A stretch of DNA of 64,000 nucleotides from JAKRSE01 sp943369295 (GCA_943369295.1 CALRMU020000003.1:620001-684000); one strand, 5' to 3'; numbered from the stretch's first letter, positions 33,451-42,526 are shown. Numbers and translations: made by a program. Notes: generated by a model from the letters alone, not told the origin.

Positions 33451-35922
33451 ATGCCCAAAAGCATTCCCATCCACCCCAGCGAAGTCCGAAAGGGCGGTGA
33501 ACTCACCTTCAAGCCGATCCCCATCAACCAATACCAAGGCACCTTGGCAGAGGAAGCTGCGAAAAGGGGTCCCGATGCCCTGGTCCGGATCCTTCGGGAT
33601 ATGAGGGTGATTCGTGCCTTTGAGACCATGCTTAATGACGTTAAGCTTAAAGGCGCCTACAAGGGGATTGAATACAACCACCGAGGTCCTGCCCACCTCA
33701 GTATTGGTCAGGAAGCCAGTGCCGTGGGTCAGGCTTTTGCGCTTGAGGTTCATGACCACATTTTTGGCAGCCACCGCAGCCACGGCGAAATTCTAGCTAA
33801 GGGCCTCTCAGCCATTCAAAAGCTGGATGACGACACCCTTTTGGAAGTGATGCGGGGCTGTTTTGACGGCGAGATCCTCGCTGTAGTGGATGACGGCAGC
33901 CACGGATCAACCAAAGAACTCGCCATGGAGTTTTTGGTCTACGGCGCACTCGCAGAAATTTTTGCCAGGAAAACAGGATTCAACCGCGGCATGGGGGGTT
34001 CCATGCACGCCTTTTTCCTGCCTTTTGGGGTCTATCCAAACAACGCAATCGTGGGAGGCTCGGCCGATATCTCTGTCGGAGCGGCTCTCTTTAAGCACGT
34101 CAACCGCAAGCCAGGGGTCGTAGTCTGCAACATTGGCGACGCTTCTGCTGGATGTGGCCCTGTGTGGGAAGCCCTCTGCTTCGCCACCATGGACCAGTTT
34201 AAAGAGCTTTGGACCGGAGATCATCAGGGCGGCTTGCCCCTGATCATGAACTTCGTTAACAACTTTTACGGCATGGGGGGCCAGCCAGTGGGAGAAACCA
34301 TGGGCTTCAAGATTCTGGCTCGGCTTGGTGCGGGCCTCAACTCCGACAACATGCACAGCGAGCGAATCGACGGCTACGACCCTCTTGCAGTGGTTGACGC
34401 CTACGAGCGCAAAAAGAGAATCCTTGCAGAAGGCGATGGGCCGGTTCTGCTTGATACCCTCACCTATCGATTCAGCGGCCACTCGCCCTCCGATGCTTCT
34501 TCTTATAGAGAAAAGGCTGAAATCGAAGAGTGGCAGAATGTCGATTCCCTCATCACTTACTCAGCCCGACTGCAGGAAGCCGGCTTCGTGACTTCTTCTC
34601 AACTAGAAGTCAGTCAGGAGGCGGTAGATAGTCTGATTCTACGGGCCTTTAAGAAGGCCATCGACCCGGACCTTTCCCCTCGCGAGACCCTGGTAAACCC
34701 TGGCAATCTGCTGGAGAGAACCATGTTCTCGAACGAAAGGGTGCCGAATCTTGATCCTTCTCGGACTCAGGAAATCATCGGCGACCTAGCCGAGAATGTC
34801 AGAGTCAAGGCTCTGGCTTCTCGGAGCAGAAGTGGAGTTGAAGCAGACGGAACCTTGGTCTCTAAGAGCAAGGCAATCGGATTGCGTGATGCTCTCTTCG
34901 AGGCGATTCTCGACGGATTCACCACCGACCCCACCATGGTCGCTTATGGAGAAGAGAATCGCGATTGGGGCGGCGCCTTTGCTGTCTATCGTGGACTCAC
35001 CGAGGCTCTTCCTTACCATCGCCTCTTCAACTCTCCCATCAGCGAAGGGGCCATTGTTGGTTCTGCCGTCGGCTATGCCCTAGAAGGCGGACGCCCCCTG
35101 GTTGAGCTGATGTACTGCGACTTTATGGGCCGCGCCGGGGACGAGATTTTCAACCAGATGGCCAAGTGGCAGTCGATGTCTGGAGGAATGCTGCGGATGC
35201 CCCTGGTGCTCCGCGTCTCGGTCGGCAGCAAGTACGGCGCACAGCACAGCCAAGATTGGACCAGCATGGTCGCCCACATTCCAGGGCTCAAGGTCGTCTT
35301 TCCCGCCACCCCTTACGACGCCAAGGGATTGATGGCCTCTGCCCTGACCGGCACCGACCCCGTGGTCTTTTTTGAAAGCCAGAGGCTTTACGACCAGACC
35401 GAACTCTTCCACCCTGGCGGAGTTCCGGCCGAGAGCTATGAGATTCCCTTTGGCCAGCCGGACATTAAACGGTCCGGGTCAGACCTGACCATCCTCACCA
35501 TCGGGGCGACTCTTTACCGAGCTTTGGAAACGGCCGAGATTCTTCAGTCTCAATTCGGAATCTCGGCGGAAGTCATCGACGCACGAAGCATCGTGCCTTT
35601 CGATTACTCCTTGGTGATCGAATCCGTCAAGAAAACTCGCAACATCCTGCTTGCCAGCGACGCCTGCGAAAGAGGCTCCTTCCTTCACACAATGTCCAGC
35701 CGAATCACTCAGCTTGCCTTTGATGAGCTGGATTCTCCTCCGACCGTGGTCGGGGCGCGCAACTGGATCACCCCTCCGGACGAGCTGGAGGAAGATTTCT
35801 TCCCCTTCCCCGCTGACCTGCTGGATGCGGTGCATCGGTTTATTCGGCCCCTGCCGGGGTATTCCGAGGCTCGGCCGACTGATCGGAGTGAGCTGCTGAG
35901 AAGGTCGAAGGAAGGTATTTAG
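33451..35922 (+). CDS. 2-oxoacid dehydrogenase E1, alpha-beta fusion
   Basis: 823 residues from the ATG at 33451, 19 nt after the DeoR stop. The N-terminal half is the E1-alpha thiamine-diphosphate domain (GSHRSHGEILAKG, NRGMGGSMHAF, IVGGSADISVGAALF, GDASAGCGPVWEALCFAT ending in NFVNN). The C-terminal half is E1-beta (VAYGEENRDWGGAFAVYRGL, FNSPISEGAIVGSAVGYALEG, ASDACERGSFL). Fused alpha-beta E1 chains are known in a minority of complexes. It partners the divergent E2. The substrate could be a branched, acetoin-like or sugar-derived 2-oxo compound; the sequence does not decide. It ends 34 nt before a 14-bp hairpin. Confidence 0.93.
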   Translation: MPKSIPIHPSEVRKGGELTFKPIPINQYQGTLAEEAAKRGPDALVRILRDMRVIRAFETMLNDVKLKGAYKGIEYNHRGPAHLSIGQEASAVGQAFALEVHDHIFGSHRSHGEILAKGLSAIQKLDDDTLLEVMRGCFDGEILAVVDDGSHGSTKELAMEFLVYGALAEIFARKTGFNRGMGGSMHAFFLPFGVYPNNAIVGGSADISVGAALFKHVNRKPGVVVCNIGDASAGCGPVWEALCFATMDQFKELWTGDHQGGLPLIMNFVNNFYGMGGQPVGETMGFKILARLGAGLNSDNMHSERIDGYDPLAVVDAYERKKRILAEGDGPVLLDTLTYRFSGHSPSDASSYREKAEIEEWQNVDSLITYSARLQEAGFVTSSQLEVSQEAVDSLILRAFKKAIDPDLSPRETLVNPGNLLERTMFSNERVPNLDPSRTQEIIGDLAENVRVKALASRSRSGVEADGTLVSKSKAIGLRDALFEAILDGFTTDPTMVAYGEENRDWGGAFAVYRGLTEALPYHRLFNSPISEGAIVGSAVGYALEGGRPLVELMYCDFMGRAGDEIFNQMAKWQSMSGGMLRMPLVLRVSVGSKYGAQHSQDWTSMVAHIPGLKVVFPATPYDAKGLMASALTGTDPVVFFESQRLYDQTELFHPGGVPAESYEIPFGQPDIKRSGSDLTILTIGATLYRALETAEILQSQFGISAEVIDARSIVPFDYSLVIESVKKTRNILLASDACERGSFLHTMSSRITQLAFDELDSPPTVVGARNWITPPDELEEDFFPFPADLLDAVHRFIRPLPGYSEARPTDRSELLRRSKEGI

Positions 35923-35956
35923 CTTCACCCTTTGCCTGAAGGACTCTGATATCTGG

Positions 35957-35994
35957 GTTACCTGCTCGACCGGCTGTGCTGTCGAGCAGGTAAC
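35957..35994 (+). terminator. Perfect 14-bp hairpin after the E1 gene
   Basis: GTTACCTGCTCGAC (35957-35970), loop of 10 nt, GTCGAGCAGGTAAC (35981-35994). It is the first of several dyads in the 408-bp gene-free stretch that follows the E1 gene. A T-run is lacking. Confidence 0.6.
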
Positions 35995-36290
35995 TGATTG
36001 TCAGCCCATACGGTGGTTACAGCTGGTCAAATGCACAGCAATCACTTTACACGTACTGGACTGGTCTGACTCAAAGACCAAAACAGCACAAGGTGATTAG
36101 TAGCAGGCCGATCAAAACCCCAGCTTCTTGGGTCGATCGAAGCACCTGCACTTCGACCACTGAGTGGTCCAAGTTTCCTGATGATAGCCTGGTCGCCAGC
36201 CAGTTGGAACCAGCATTTGCCATTGACTCATCATGAATTAACACCTATTACATCAATAAAAAAGGCAATGTCAAGAAAAAACAAAAACAC
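35995..36290. other. Gene-free stretch rich in short inverted repeats
   Basis: Between the E1 gene and the first prepilin locus no coding frame is convincing. Dyads include TGGTCT/AGACCA (36062-36080), TCGAAG/CTTCGA (36137-36156), an alternative GGTCGA/TCGACC pairing over the same bases, and the 15-bp palindrome GACCACT G AGTGGTC (36155-36169). The last 60 bp become A-rich before the promoter at 36291. It could encode a structured RNA or hold operators; neither is shown. Confidence 0.4.
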
Positions 36291-36318
36291 TTGACAACTG
36301 CTTCCATATCAATACAAA
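36291..36318 (+). promoter_or_regulatory. Sigma-70-type promoter of the first prepilin locus
   Basis: A consensus TTGACA (36291-36296) and TACAAA (36313-36318) with a 16-bp spacer lie just upstream of the ATG at 36331, inside an A/T-rich stretch. The leader would be only a few nucleotides long. Confidence 0.6.
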
Positions 36319-36330
36319 CTGCGGAACACA

Positions 36331-36810
36331 ATGACATGGATTAAGAACAATCCTCTTGCGGCCTACTGTTTGAGCATAGCGACAGCAGTTATCGGCGGCT
36401 GTTTTGTTTTGGATTCACTGTCAGAGAGCCGAGGCTCAGTTTCGTCAAACAGCCAGCCAACTAAGGTGCCAGCTTTCGAAGCCCCCAAAATGGGTGATTT
36501 AGTTAAGCTCCCTCAAACTAATGTTGGCCCCCTCTTTGTGGTCTCTCACCCTGACTGCAGTCAATGCAGTGTCAACCCATTAGTTAAAAGATCTCCAGTT
36601 GTTATTGCATTGAATGGTAATGAGACAGTTCCGGCAGGGCTCATGGAAAAGCAAAACGAGCTTTATGTAGTTCTCCGTTCCTCTGCAGACCTGCCAATCG
36701 CTTTAAGCCACTACGCCAATACAATCATCGCCGTTGACGGAGGTAGAAAGATCACAGCTTTCTCTCCGGCTCAAACTTCGCAGGCATTCTTAACCAGTTG
36801 GACTCAATGA
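36331..36810 (+). CDS. Membrane-anchored protein with CxxC motif (thioredoxin-like?)
   Basis: 159 residues with one N-terminal membrane helix (about 9-29) and an extracytoplasmic domain. VGPLFVVSHPDCSQC places a C-x-x-C pair (C76, C79) after a predicted beta strand, as in thioredoxin-like disulfide proteins. The later strand-like segments PVVIALNG and YVVLR also fit a small thioredoxin fold. There is no cis-proline motif that I can point to with confidence. It is the first gene of a four-gene set, overlapping the prepilin gene by 4 nt (ATGA). A role in handling disulfides of the cysteine-rich protein encoded two genes downstream is attractive but inferred. Confidence 0.6.
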   Translation: MTWIKNNPLAAYCLSIATAVIGGCFVLDSLSESRGSVSSNSQPTKVPAFEAPKMGDLVKLPQTNVGPLFVVSHPDCSQCSVNPLVKRSPVVIALNGNETVPAGLMEKQNELYVVLRSSADLPIALSHYANTIIAVDGGRKITAFSPAQTSQAFLTSWTQ

Positions 36811-37355
36811 GAAAAGGCTTTACCCTCATCGAAACAGTGATGGTCATCTCAATCATTGTCATTCTGACTGCGCTGATGCAGCCAGTTTTTAGCCAGGCAA
36901 AGCAGCATGTGCAGGTGCAGAGTTCTGTGCAGAGGCTTAAGCAGCTCCATCTTGCCGTTGAACTTTACCGAAACGACCACAGTCTAAGTGGATATTCGGT
37001 GGACGACTATCCAAGTCATGGAATGATTTACGCTAGTTATCTGGGTTTGGGCCGGAACTTCTTCAAAAGTCCCTGCGGCTATAAAGAAGGAATTGAAGAT
37101 AATCAGAAGCGGTTATCCTATCAATACGTGCCTTTCCCTGGCTCAGTCACTTCTGAACACTATGCAAAATATCAAGAAAGAGCCCTGCTCTTCAGAGATC
37201 CTCACTGCAACACAACTCTCCAATGGGATTCCCCTTATATGTCAAAGCGTAAGCTCGGAATATTGACAGGGGGGCAAATCGTAAACGAAATTGACACCGG
37301 CAGTACCCTTTCGTTAGATTGGTGGCTGCCTCAATCTGTTCGGAGATTAAGGTAA
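36807..37355 (+). CDS. Divergent prepilin-type protein, locus A
   Basis: 182 residues. MRKG precedes FTLIETVMVISIIVILTA, a class III prepilin signal with Gly at -1 and Glu at +5. The mature helix ends in MQPVFSQAKQH, related to the LFPVFAQAK signature of the other prepilins here. The C-terminal tail (VNEIDTGSTLSLDWWL) resembles that of the prepilin at 42607-43242 (IKVNSTTLLFDWL), and neither has the DGHA motif. The ATG at 36807 overlaps the previous stop. It is probably inserted in the membrane and processed by a prepilin peptidase encoded elsewhere. Confidence 0.85.
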   Translation: MRKGFTLIETVMVISIIVILTALMQPVFSQAKQHVQVQSSVQRLKQLHLAVELYRNDHSLSGYSVDDYPSHGMIYASYLGLGRNFFKSPCGYKEGIEDNQKRLSYQYVPFPGSVTSEHYAKYQERALLFRDPHCNTTLQWDSPYMSKRKLGILTGGQIVNEIDTGSTLSLDWWLPQSVRRLR

Positions 37356-37358
37356 TAA

Positions 37359-37694
37359 ATGAAAAGAACCTTCCAGACAATGTCTACTGGTGCCGTTTGG
37401 AGCCCAACTGCGGGCGGTTCCAGCGGTCAGTCTCCATGTGGTCCAATGCCTACGACTGGCCCGACCGTTCCAAATCCGTGCGCCGCACCAGCCGACTGCC
37501 GTACACTTTTGATTCCTCCACCGACCGCTGGGAACCCACTGTGTTGCAGCGAAACATTAACCAGTTGCACCCAGGTATCGCGGCGGCACCAATGCTGTGT
37601 CTCTGGCTCAAATTCCACCTGGGGCTTCGCATATATGACTGAAGCTCCATCTTATGTAAACAGTGTTTGTGGAGGGGACGGTGCCTGTTACTAA
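37359..37694 (+). CDS. Cysteine-rich small protein, locus A
   Basis: 111 residues with 10 cysteines (including CC pairs) and many Pro, Ser, Thr and Gly residues, ending in SVCGGDGACY. It starts 3 nt after the prepilin stop and has an ATG but only a weak ribosome-binding sequence. No signal peptide is visible, unlike the counterpart in locus B, so the export route is unclear. A competing frame (37319-37642) covers the same DNA; this frame is preferred because it is adjacent to the prepilin stop, is followed by two stop codons and yields the patterned cysteines. No family is recognised. Confidence 0.55.
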   Translation: MKRTFQTMSTGAVWSPTAGGSSGQSPCGPMPTTGPTVPNPCAAPADCRTLLIPPPTAGNPLCCSETLTSCTQVSRRHQCCVSGSNSTWGFAYMTEAPSYVNSVCGGDGACY

Positions 37695-38367
37695 TAAAGG
37701 AAAAAAGACACCAATCCTTGCTGCTGCGGCTTTAGCCACAGCAGCGGCTGCGGTCATCGTTTGGAGATTGGCTCAACCGCCAGCTTTGGAAGAAGTTGCG
37801 AGAAACACGCTCACTGCTTTTGAATCTGGTAAAGGAAAGGTCGCAATCAAGTATCTACACCCAGATGAAGTTTCTGCTCTCCAGCTAACAAGTGAGAAAC
37901 TAGACCTTGTTTTCAAAAAGCTGCAGGACTCGCTTCCTGCCTCAGCAAACTATCAAGAAGTTTCCATCAATGGAACCAAGACTACGGGAATGTACGAAAT
38001 GTCCAAAACTCTCCCAATTAACAATGGGAAGTCTATGGAGCTAGCCTTAATGGCTGTGAGCACCGATCAAGGACCAAAAGTTGTCAGTCTGATCTTCTGC
38101 CTGTTTATGTATGGAGTAACAAAGGATTTTCCACAAGATCCTGCTCAGCGAAAAGGAGTGAGCAAAATCAAGCACACCCTTGAATCCTTTCCAAGAGTTG
38201 CAGAAATCTTCAAGAGTTCCGGAATCAATGGCATCTATTTGGCAGACCCCACTGAATCAAAAACCTTGACTTGGGATGAGTACTTCACGTTACTAAATGA
38301 CAAGTTCGTTGAAGGACAACGCAGAGCGAAAGTCCAAGTTCCGGAACAGGCCAACCCAAAGGAATGA
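37681..38367 (+). CDS. Membrane-anchored protein of unknown function, locus A
   Basis: 228 residues from the GTG at 37681, which has GGAGG about 5 nt upstream and overlaps the end of the cysteine-rich gene by 14 nt; GTGs at 37663 and 37669 are alternatives. A basic N-terminus (TNKGKK) and one Ala-rich membrane helix (about residues 8-27) lead to an extracytoplasmic alpha/beta domain (LEEVARNTLTAFESGKGKVAIKYLHPDE). No motif is recognised. It closes the four-gene locus and is followed by the 11-bp inverted repeat at 38426-38477. Confidence 0.65.
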   Translation: MPVTNKGKKTPILAAAALATAAAAVIVWRLAQPPALEEVARNTLTAFESGKGKVAIKYLHPDEVSALQLTSEKLDLVFKKLQDSLPASANYQEVSINGTKTTGMYEMSKTLPINNGKSMELALMAVSTDQGPKVVSLIFCLFMYGVTKDFPQDPAQRKGVSKIKHTLESFPRVAEIFKSSGINGIYLADPTESKTLTWDEYFTLLNDKFVEGQRRAKVQVPEQANPKE

Positions 38368-38425
38368 CAGAGCACTTTTGATAAAGAGCTTGATCTGATT
38401 ATGCTGACCGACCTCAGCAATCTGG

Positions 38426-38477
38426 AGCACTTCTTCACTTCTGGCTATTAAGGCTCACCTAGATGCGAAGAAGTGCT
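38426..38477. terminator. 11-bp inverted repeat between convergent genes
   Basis: AGCACTTCTTC (38426-38436) and GAAGAAGTGCT (38467-38477) are perfect complements with a 30-nt loop. The element sits between the end of locus A and the end of the convergent mannitol-1-phosphate dehydrogenase-like gene, so it may serve both strands. Confidence 0.45.
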
Positions 38478-38482
38478 GTGCC

Positions 38483-39622
38483 TTAGCTGCTCTGAGAAAG
38501 CAGCCGATTCAATATATAATCCTCCGAGGTCAGCCCCGCAGTCGCCCTCAGAACCTCCCGCCACCCCTTCGACTTCAACTCAGGCCACACATCAAAACAA
38601 GGATCGGCCGGACCGCACTCATAATCACAGGCAGCCAGAATCACGCGACAAATCGCACGAGGCTGGAGTCCCTGCTCCAAACACAAGCGAGCGGCCCCCA
38701 CCAATCGATCCTCCGCCCCAAGCTTCCGTATAGGGTCACGAGCCACCCGCTCCAAGGTATCAGCTAGATTCACGTTCGAATAGCGCCGCTCTAGATCAGC
38801 CAGAATCCCCCACGACTCCTCCCTTACCTTCTCCTGTCCCTCTTCACCCACCCCATGAGCTCGGGCCAGAGCCTCAATCGCTTCCCTCGTTGCCTGGCGC
38901 ATCAGCTCACGAAGCTCTGAGTCAGCCAATGCCTGAGGAACTGTTTCATATCCCTTTGGAATTCCGCAGTAAGCCAGGGCGGCGTGGCTGAGGTTATGCA
39001 GATACAGCTTCTGCCGGAGGACGAGGGTGAAGTCGTCCTTAGCCACCAAACCTCCCACGGTAGGAACTTGCCCGACAAAGGCTGCCCTATCGACAGGAAG
39101 CGTCCGATAAGCCTCCACATGAACATCCAGGGGGCTCCCTCCAGGCTTGGGCAGAGGAACCATGCGGCCAATCGAGGTTCTCACACAGCCAAACTCCGGA
39201 GCAGACCGACCATCCAGGGCCACCAAAATCGCCTCTCTCAAATCAGAATCTGCCCTGGCTCCGTTCTCGCAGATCAAAATGTCCAGGGGCGAATCACGGC
39301 GGGTCAGACCCTCCGCGATCACCCTAGAGAGGCTAGTCAGATAGTTCAACCCGACTGCTGTAGAGGCGAGGTCTGCCCTAGCCACCAGTTCGGCGACGGC
39401 ATCAAAATCGCGTCCATCGACAAAGGTGAAGCCTTCTAGCAAACAGCCCACCTCACCCTCAGGGCCAACCTCTATCACCTGATAGCTGTCAGCCGCCAAC
39501 CCTGCCTGCAGCAGCAAAGGTGCCACCTCCACAAAGGCCACCTTCCATCCAGCGAGGCAGAAAAGCTGGGCGATGAACCCTCGCCCAATGCTCCCTGCCC
39601 CGAACTGAACCAAAAGCGGCAT
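38483..39622 (-). CDS. Mannitol-1-phosphate 5-dehydrogenase family protein
   Basis: 379 residues of the polyol-specific long-chain dehydrogenase family (MtlD, mannitol dehydrogenase, tagaturonate reductase). The N-terminal NAD-binding motif is GAGSIGRGFI (residues 8-17), CENGARAD follows at mid-chain, and the catalytic lysine region is KLYLHNLSHAALAYCG, matching the K-x4-N-x2-H pattern of MtlD. It most probably interconverts mannitol-1-phosphate and fructose-6-phosphate or a related hexitol phosphate. It starts 6 nt after the alpha-mannosidase gene, suggesting a two-gene mannose/mannitol unit. No PTS gene is nearby. Confidence 0.85.
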   Translation of the reverse strand: MPLLVQFGAGSIGRGFIAQLFCLAGWKVAFVEVAPLLLQAGLAADSYQVIEVGPEGEVGCLLEGFTFVDGRDFDAVAELVARADLASTAVGLNYLTSLSRVIAEGLTRRDSPLDILICENGARADSDLREAILVALDGRSAPEFGCVRTSIGRMVPLPKPGGSPLDVHVEAYRTLPVDRAAFVGQVPTVGGLVAKDDFTLVLRQKLYLHNLSHAALAYCGIPKGYETVPQALADSELRELMRQATREAIEALARAHGVGEEGQEKVREESWGILADLERRYSNVNLADTLERVARDPIRKLGAEDRLVGAARLCLEQGLQPRAICRVILAACDYECGPADPCFDVWPELKSKGWREVLRATAGLTSEDYILNRLLSQSS

Positions 39623-39628
39623 GGTGAT

Positions 39629-42526
39629 TTAGGTCAGCTTGACCGTGCGAATCCCGTTGGCAGGCAGAGTCAGTTTCACAACACCGTCAGAGAAACTGAC
39701 TTCCCCGCCATCAGGGGTCTCCATCATGTCCACTGATTCAGCCTTTGTCAGACCAGCCGCCAGCAAAGGATTCAGTTTCACGGTGGCAGCAGATTCTCGT
39801 CCTTCGTACTCTGCCAGACGAATCACGAGTCCGCCATCTTCACCCGCCTTTAGAGAAGTCAGGACAACACCCTCTCCTTCAACCGAAACCATGCTGTTTG
39901 AGGTGGCCTGAGCCCCGTCAACCAAAGGAGCAGGTACGACCAGGAAGGGATGATTCCAAGCCGTGGCCTCGCGAACCAACTCCGCACGAGTCGGCTGAGA
40001 ATCGTGAAGCAGAACCGAGAACCTCACTGTCTGCTCGCCCACTTCTGGAGTTGGGTCGGGGTCGTAGCTGGACCGCACAACCCTAAAGGTCAGCCTATCG
40101 CCGCACCTGGCGTGGCCGTACTTGCTGTCCTGCAGGACTGTGACTCCGTAGCCATCAAATCCGTGAGCAAACCGCAGGGTCGGAACCTCAGCGCCTTCTT
40201 GCAGAACTCGATCCACTGTGCCGAATGGGGTCTCGTACATGGTCGAAACTCCGGGGAAGGCATCGAAGGCAACTTCCAACCCAGGAATTCCAGTTGCAGG
40301 AGTCCCGATCTCTCTCCAATCGACTTCCAGTTCAAAGTCGATTCTCGGAGCCAAGCCATGAACCGTCGCCTTAAGGGTTACGGCGCTGCGCCCGCCCGGA
40401 ACCTGCAGCTTCTGCTCAACAATATAGGCATAACCGTCAGCGATGGGGGCGCTTGTCCCTTCGTTTCTAGCAACTCGGTGAACGCGGCAGTATTCGGTCA
40501 GCAGCACCACCGGCTCTTCTGGCTCAGCGCCAATCACCCAAGAGCTCATCCCAGTCGGCCTTTCGTTGGTCATCTGGACAACGCCCAGCCCCTTGCCTTT
40601 GCCCAGAATCTCCTGGCCGTTCCGCTTGTCCTTCAGCCGCTTCAAGCCGCCTCGACCGTGGTCAAAAGCCATTTCGAAGAAGGGAGTGGTGAAGTTGAAG
40701 TTCTCCTTGGGTTTGACCTGCGGAGTGCCTGAATCGGCAATCCCTTCGCAGATCAAGTAGGTTCGGTAGCCCAGTGCAGGAACAGTGGCGGCAAAGACAA
40801 TCGAAGTCTTTTCGTGGCCCCAGTCATGCGATTTGCCCAAGAAAGTTGCAGGGTGGTTGACCCCATTCTCGTCCCTAGCCACAAGCTGACCAACCTGACA
40901 GTCAATGTCGTAGAGATCGATCTGAACCAGCTCGGTCCGCTCAAAATCGCAGGGATTCCAGACCACAAAGGGGCGGAATCTCCCCTGAGCACTGACTCCT
41001 GCCGAGTAGCCAGAATAGACAGCGCCTCGTCCAGCTCCTGCTTCGTAGGGTCGATTTTTGTCTCCCTTGTCCAAGCTCTCCCGCTCCGTTCTTCCTTCAG
41101 GAGAATCGGGCAGAAGAGATGCCGTGTTGATCGAGGCTCCAAGGGCTTTGGCTGCCTCCTTCTTAATCGCCCCCGTGATCGCGGCCGTTTCTTGGAAGAT
41201 CGCCGTGGCGTGGTTGCGGGTGTGGGCTACTCCACTGCCGGGCAGAATGTCGTGAAACTGGTTGAAGAGAACGTTGATCCAGGCTTCCCTCAAGTGAGCC
41301 TTCGGAACTGGGCGTCCGGTCAGGGCCTCAGTCACGACAGACAGAGTTTCTGCTTCAAGGCAGTAGGCTTCGCCGAACCTGTTCGCCCGTTTGATCGCAC
41401 TTTGGCTGGTGTAGCAGCCAGTGAACTCGAAGTTCAGCTCGTGGTCGATGACAGGCAGATCAGCCGGAACCGAAGCCTCCATAGCTTCAAAGCACTTGGT
41501 GACCGTGCTGAAGACGACCTGGGGGTAAATCGGCCAGGTCATGGTCTCCTGCAGGTATCGGACTTCCTTTAAGGTAGGTCCGCCTCCGTGGTTGCCAATT
41601 CCGTAAATGTTCAGCCAATCTTTCAGGCCAGTTTCCTTGGCAAAAGGAATCAAAGCGGCGGCAATGTTGTCGCCGATGTTGACGTAGCTGTTGTACCAAG
41701 TGCTTTCTCGGTTCACCAACACGCGCGAACCATCCAGGCCCTGCCACCAAAAGAGCCTTGGCCTAGGTTCGCCGTGCATCAAGTGGTCATGACCGCCGCC
41801 AGGTCGGCAGCAGTAGTAGTACTTCACTCCGCCGCGGGCAAGAATCCCGGGAATCGTGTTGGCGTGGCCGAAGGTATCTGGCTCCCAATCAATCGGAACA
41901 TCAGCCGGAGAAAGGCCAAACTTCTCGGCAAAGTAGCGCCGAGTGTAAAGCAGATGCCGGGCGATAGATTCTCCGTGAGAGAGGTTTTTGTCTCCTTCCA
42001 CCCAATGAACTGCCGCGACTTCCCACACGCCTTCCTTCACCCTCTCCTGAATCTGGGCGAACATCTCGGGGTGGTACTTCTCCATCAGGGCGTAAACACT
42101 CGCCTGGCTCTGGCTGTAAGTGACACCCGGAACCTGATCCATCAGCGAGAGAACTGAGGCAAAAGTATCGTGGGTGGCGGCAACCGTTTCCTGCCACGAC
42201 CACATCCAGTTCATATCGATATGACCATGGCCAACGCAGTGAACCTTGTAGGTTTTGGCAGCCGCTCCAATCGGAGCCATGATCGCTTCAGCCTTTGAGA
42301 CGGCTTGTTCCAGGTCTGATAGGCTGCTTCCAAGGGGAAGCTCTTCCATAACAGACTTCGCTTGACTGATCAAGCCCTGCCAGTCAGCCTTTACCTGACC
42401 TGACTGCAGATCGAGAAAAGCCTCGGCAAAAGTGGTCTGGACCTCGATTCGGCGAAGCAGAACCGCCGCCTTTTCTTGATCTCCTGCAAACTGACGAAGG
42501 AAGCGATTCCGAACGAGTGCGTTCAT
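39629..42526 (-). CDS. Alpha-mannosidase, glycoside hydrolase family 38
   Basis: 965 residues, in the range of cytosolic bacterial GH38 enzymes. The zinc-binding H-x-D is H102-I-D104 in VGHGHIDMNWMWSWQET, and the nucleophile is D217 in PIDWEPDTFGH. FNQFHDILPGSG, with another metal histidine, and the long C-terminal beta domains typical of GH38 follow. No signal peptide is present, so it probably trims imported mannosides in the cytoplasm. It is the first gene of the two-gene unit with the MtlD-like dehydrogenase and reads away from the second prepilin locus. Confidence 0.95.
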   Translation of the reverse strand: MNALVRNRFLRQFAGDQEKAAVLLRRIEVQTTFAEAFLDLQSGQVKADWQGLISQAKSVMEELPLGSSLSDLEQAVSKAEAIMAPIGAAAKTYKVHCVGHGHIDMNWMWSWQETVAATHDTFASVLSLMDQVPGVTYSQSQASVYALMEKYHPEMFAQIQERVKEGVWEVAAVHWVEGDKNLSHGESIARHLLYTRRYFAEKFGLSPADVPIDWEPDTFGHANTIPGILARGGVKYYYCCRPGGGHDHLMHGEPRPRLFWWQGLDGSRVLVNRESTWYNSYVNIGDNIAAALIPFAKETGLKDWLNIYGIGNHGGGPTLKEVRYLQETMTWPIYPQVVFSTVTKCFEAMEASVPADLPVIDHELNFEFTGCYTSQSAIKRANRFGEAYCLEAETLSVVTEALTGRPVPKAHLREAWINVLFNQFHDILPGSGVAHTRNHATAIFQETAAITGAIKKEAAKALGASINTASLLPDSPEGRTERESLDKGDKNRPYEAGAGRGAVYSGYSAGVSAQGRFRPFVVWNPCDFERTELVQIDLYDIDCQVGQLVARDENGVNHPATFLGKSHDWGHEKTSIVFAATVPALGYRTYLICEGIADSGTPQVKPKENFNFTTPFFEMAFDHGRGGLKRLKDKRNGQEILGKGKGLGVVQMTNERPTGMSSWVIGAEPEEPVVLLTEYCRVHRVARNEGTSAPIADGYAYIVEQKLQVPGGRSAVTLKATVHGLAPRIDFELEVDWREIGTPATGIPGLEVAFDAFPGVSTMYETPFGTVDRVLQEGAEVPTLRFAHGFDGYGVTVLQDSKYGHARCGDRLTFRVVRSSYDPDPTPEVGEQTVRFSVLLHDSQPTRAELVREATAWNHPFLVVPAPLVDGAQATSNSMVSVEGEGVVLTSLKAGEDGGLVIRLAEYEGRESAATVKLNPLLAAGLTKAESVDMMETPDGGEVSFSDGVVKLTLPANGIRTVKLT

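Noticed and set aside
37319..37642. Alternative frame over the locus A cysteine-rich gene
   Set aside because: It starts inside the prepilin gene, lacks a ribosome-binding site and gives no recognisable pattern; the 37359 frame is better placed. The choice is not certain.
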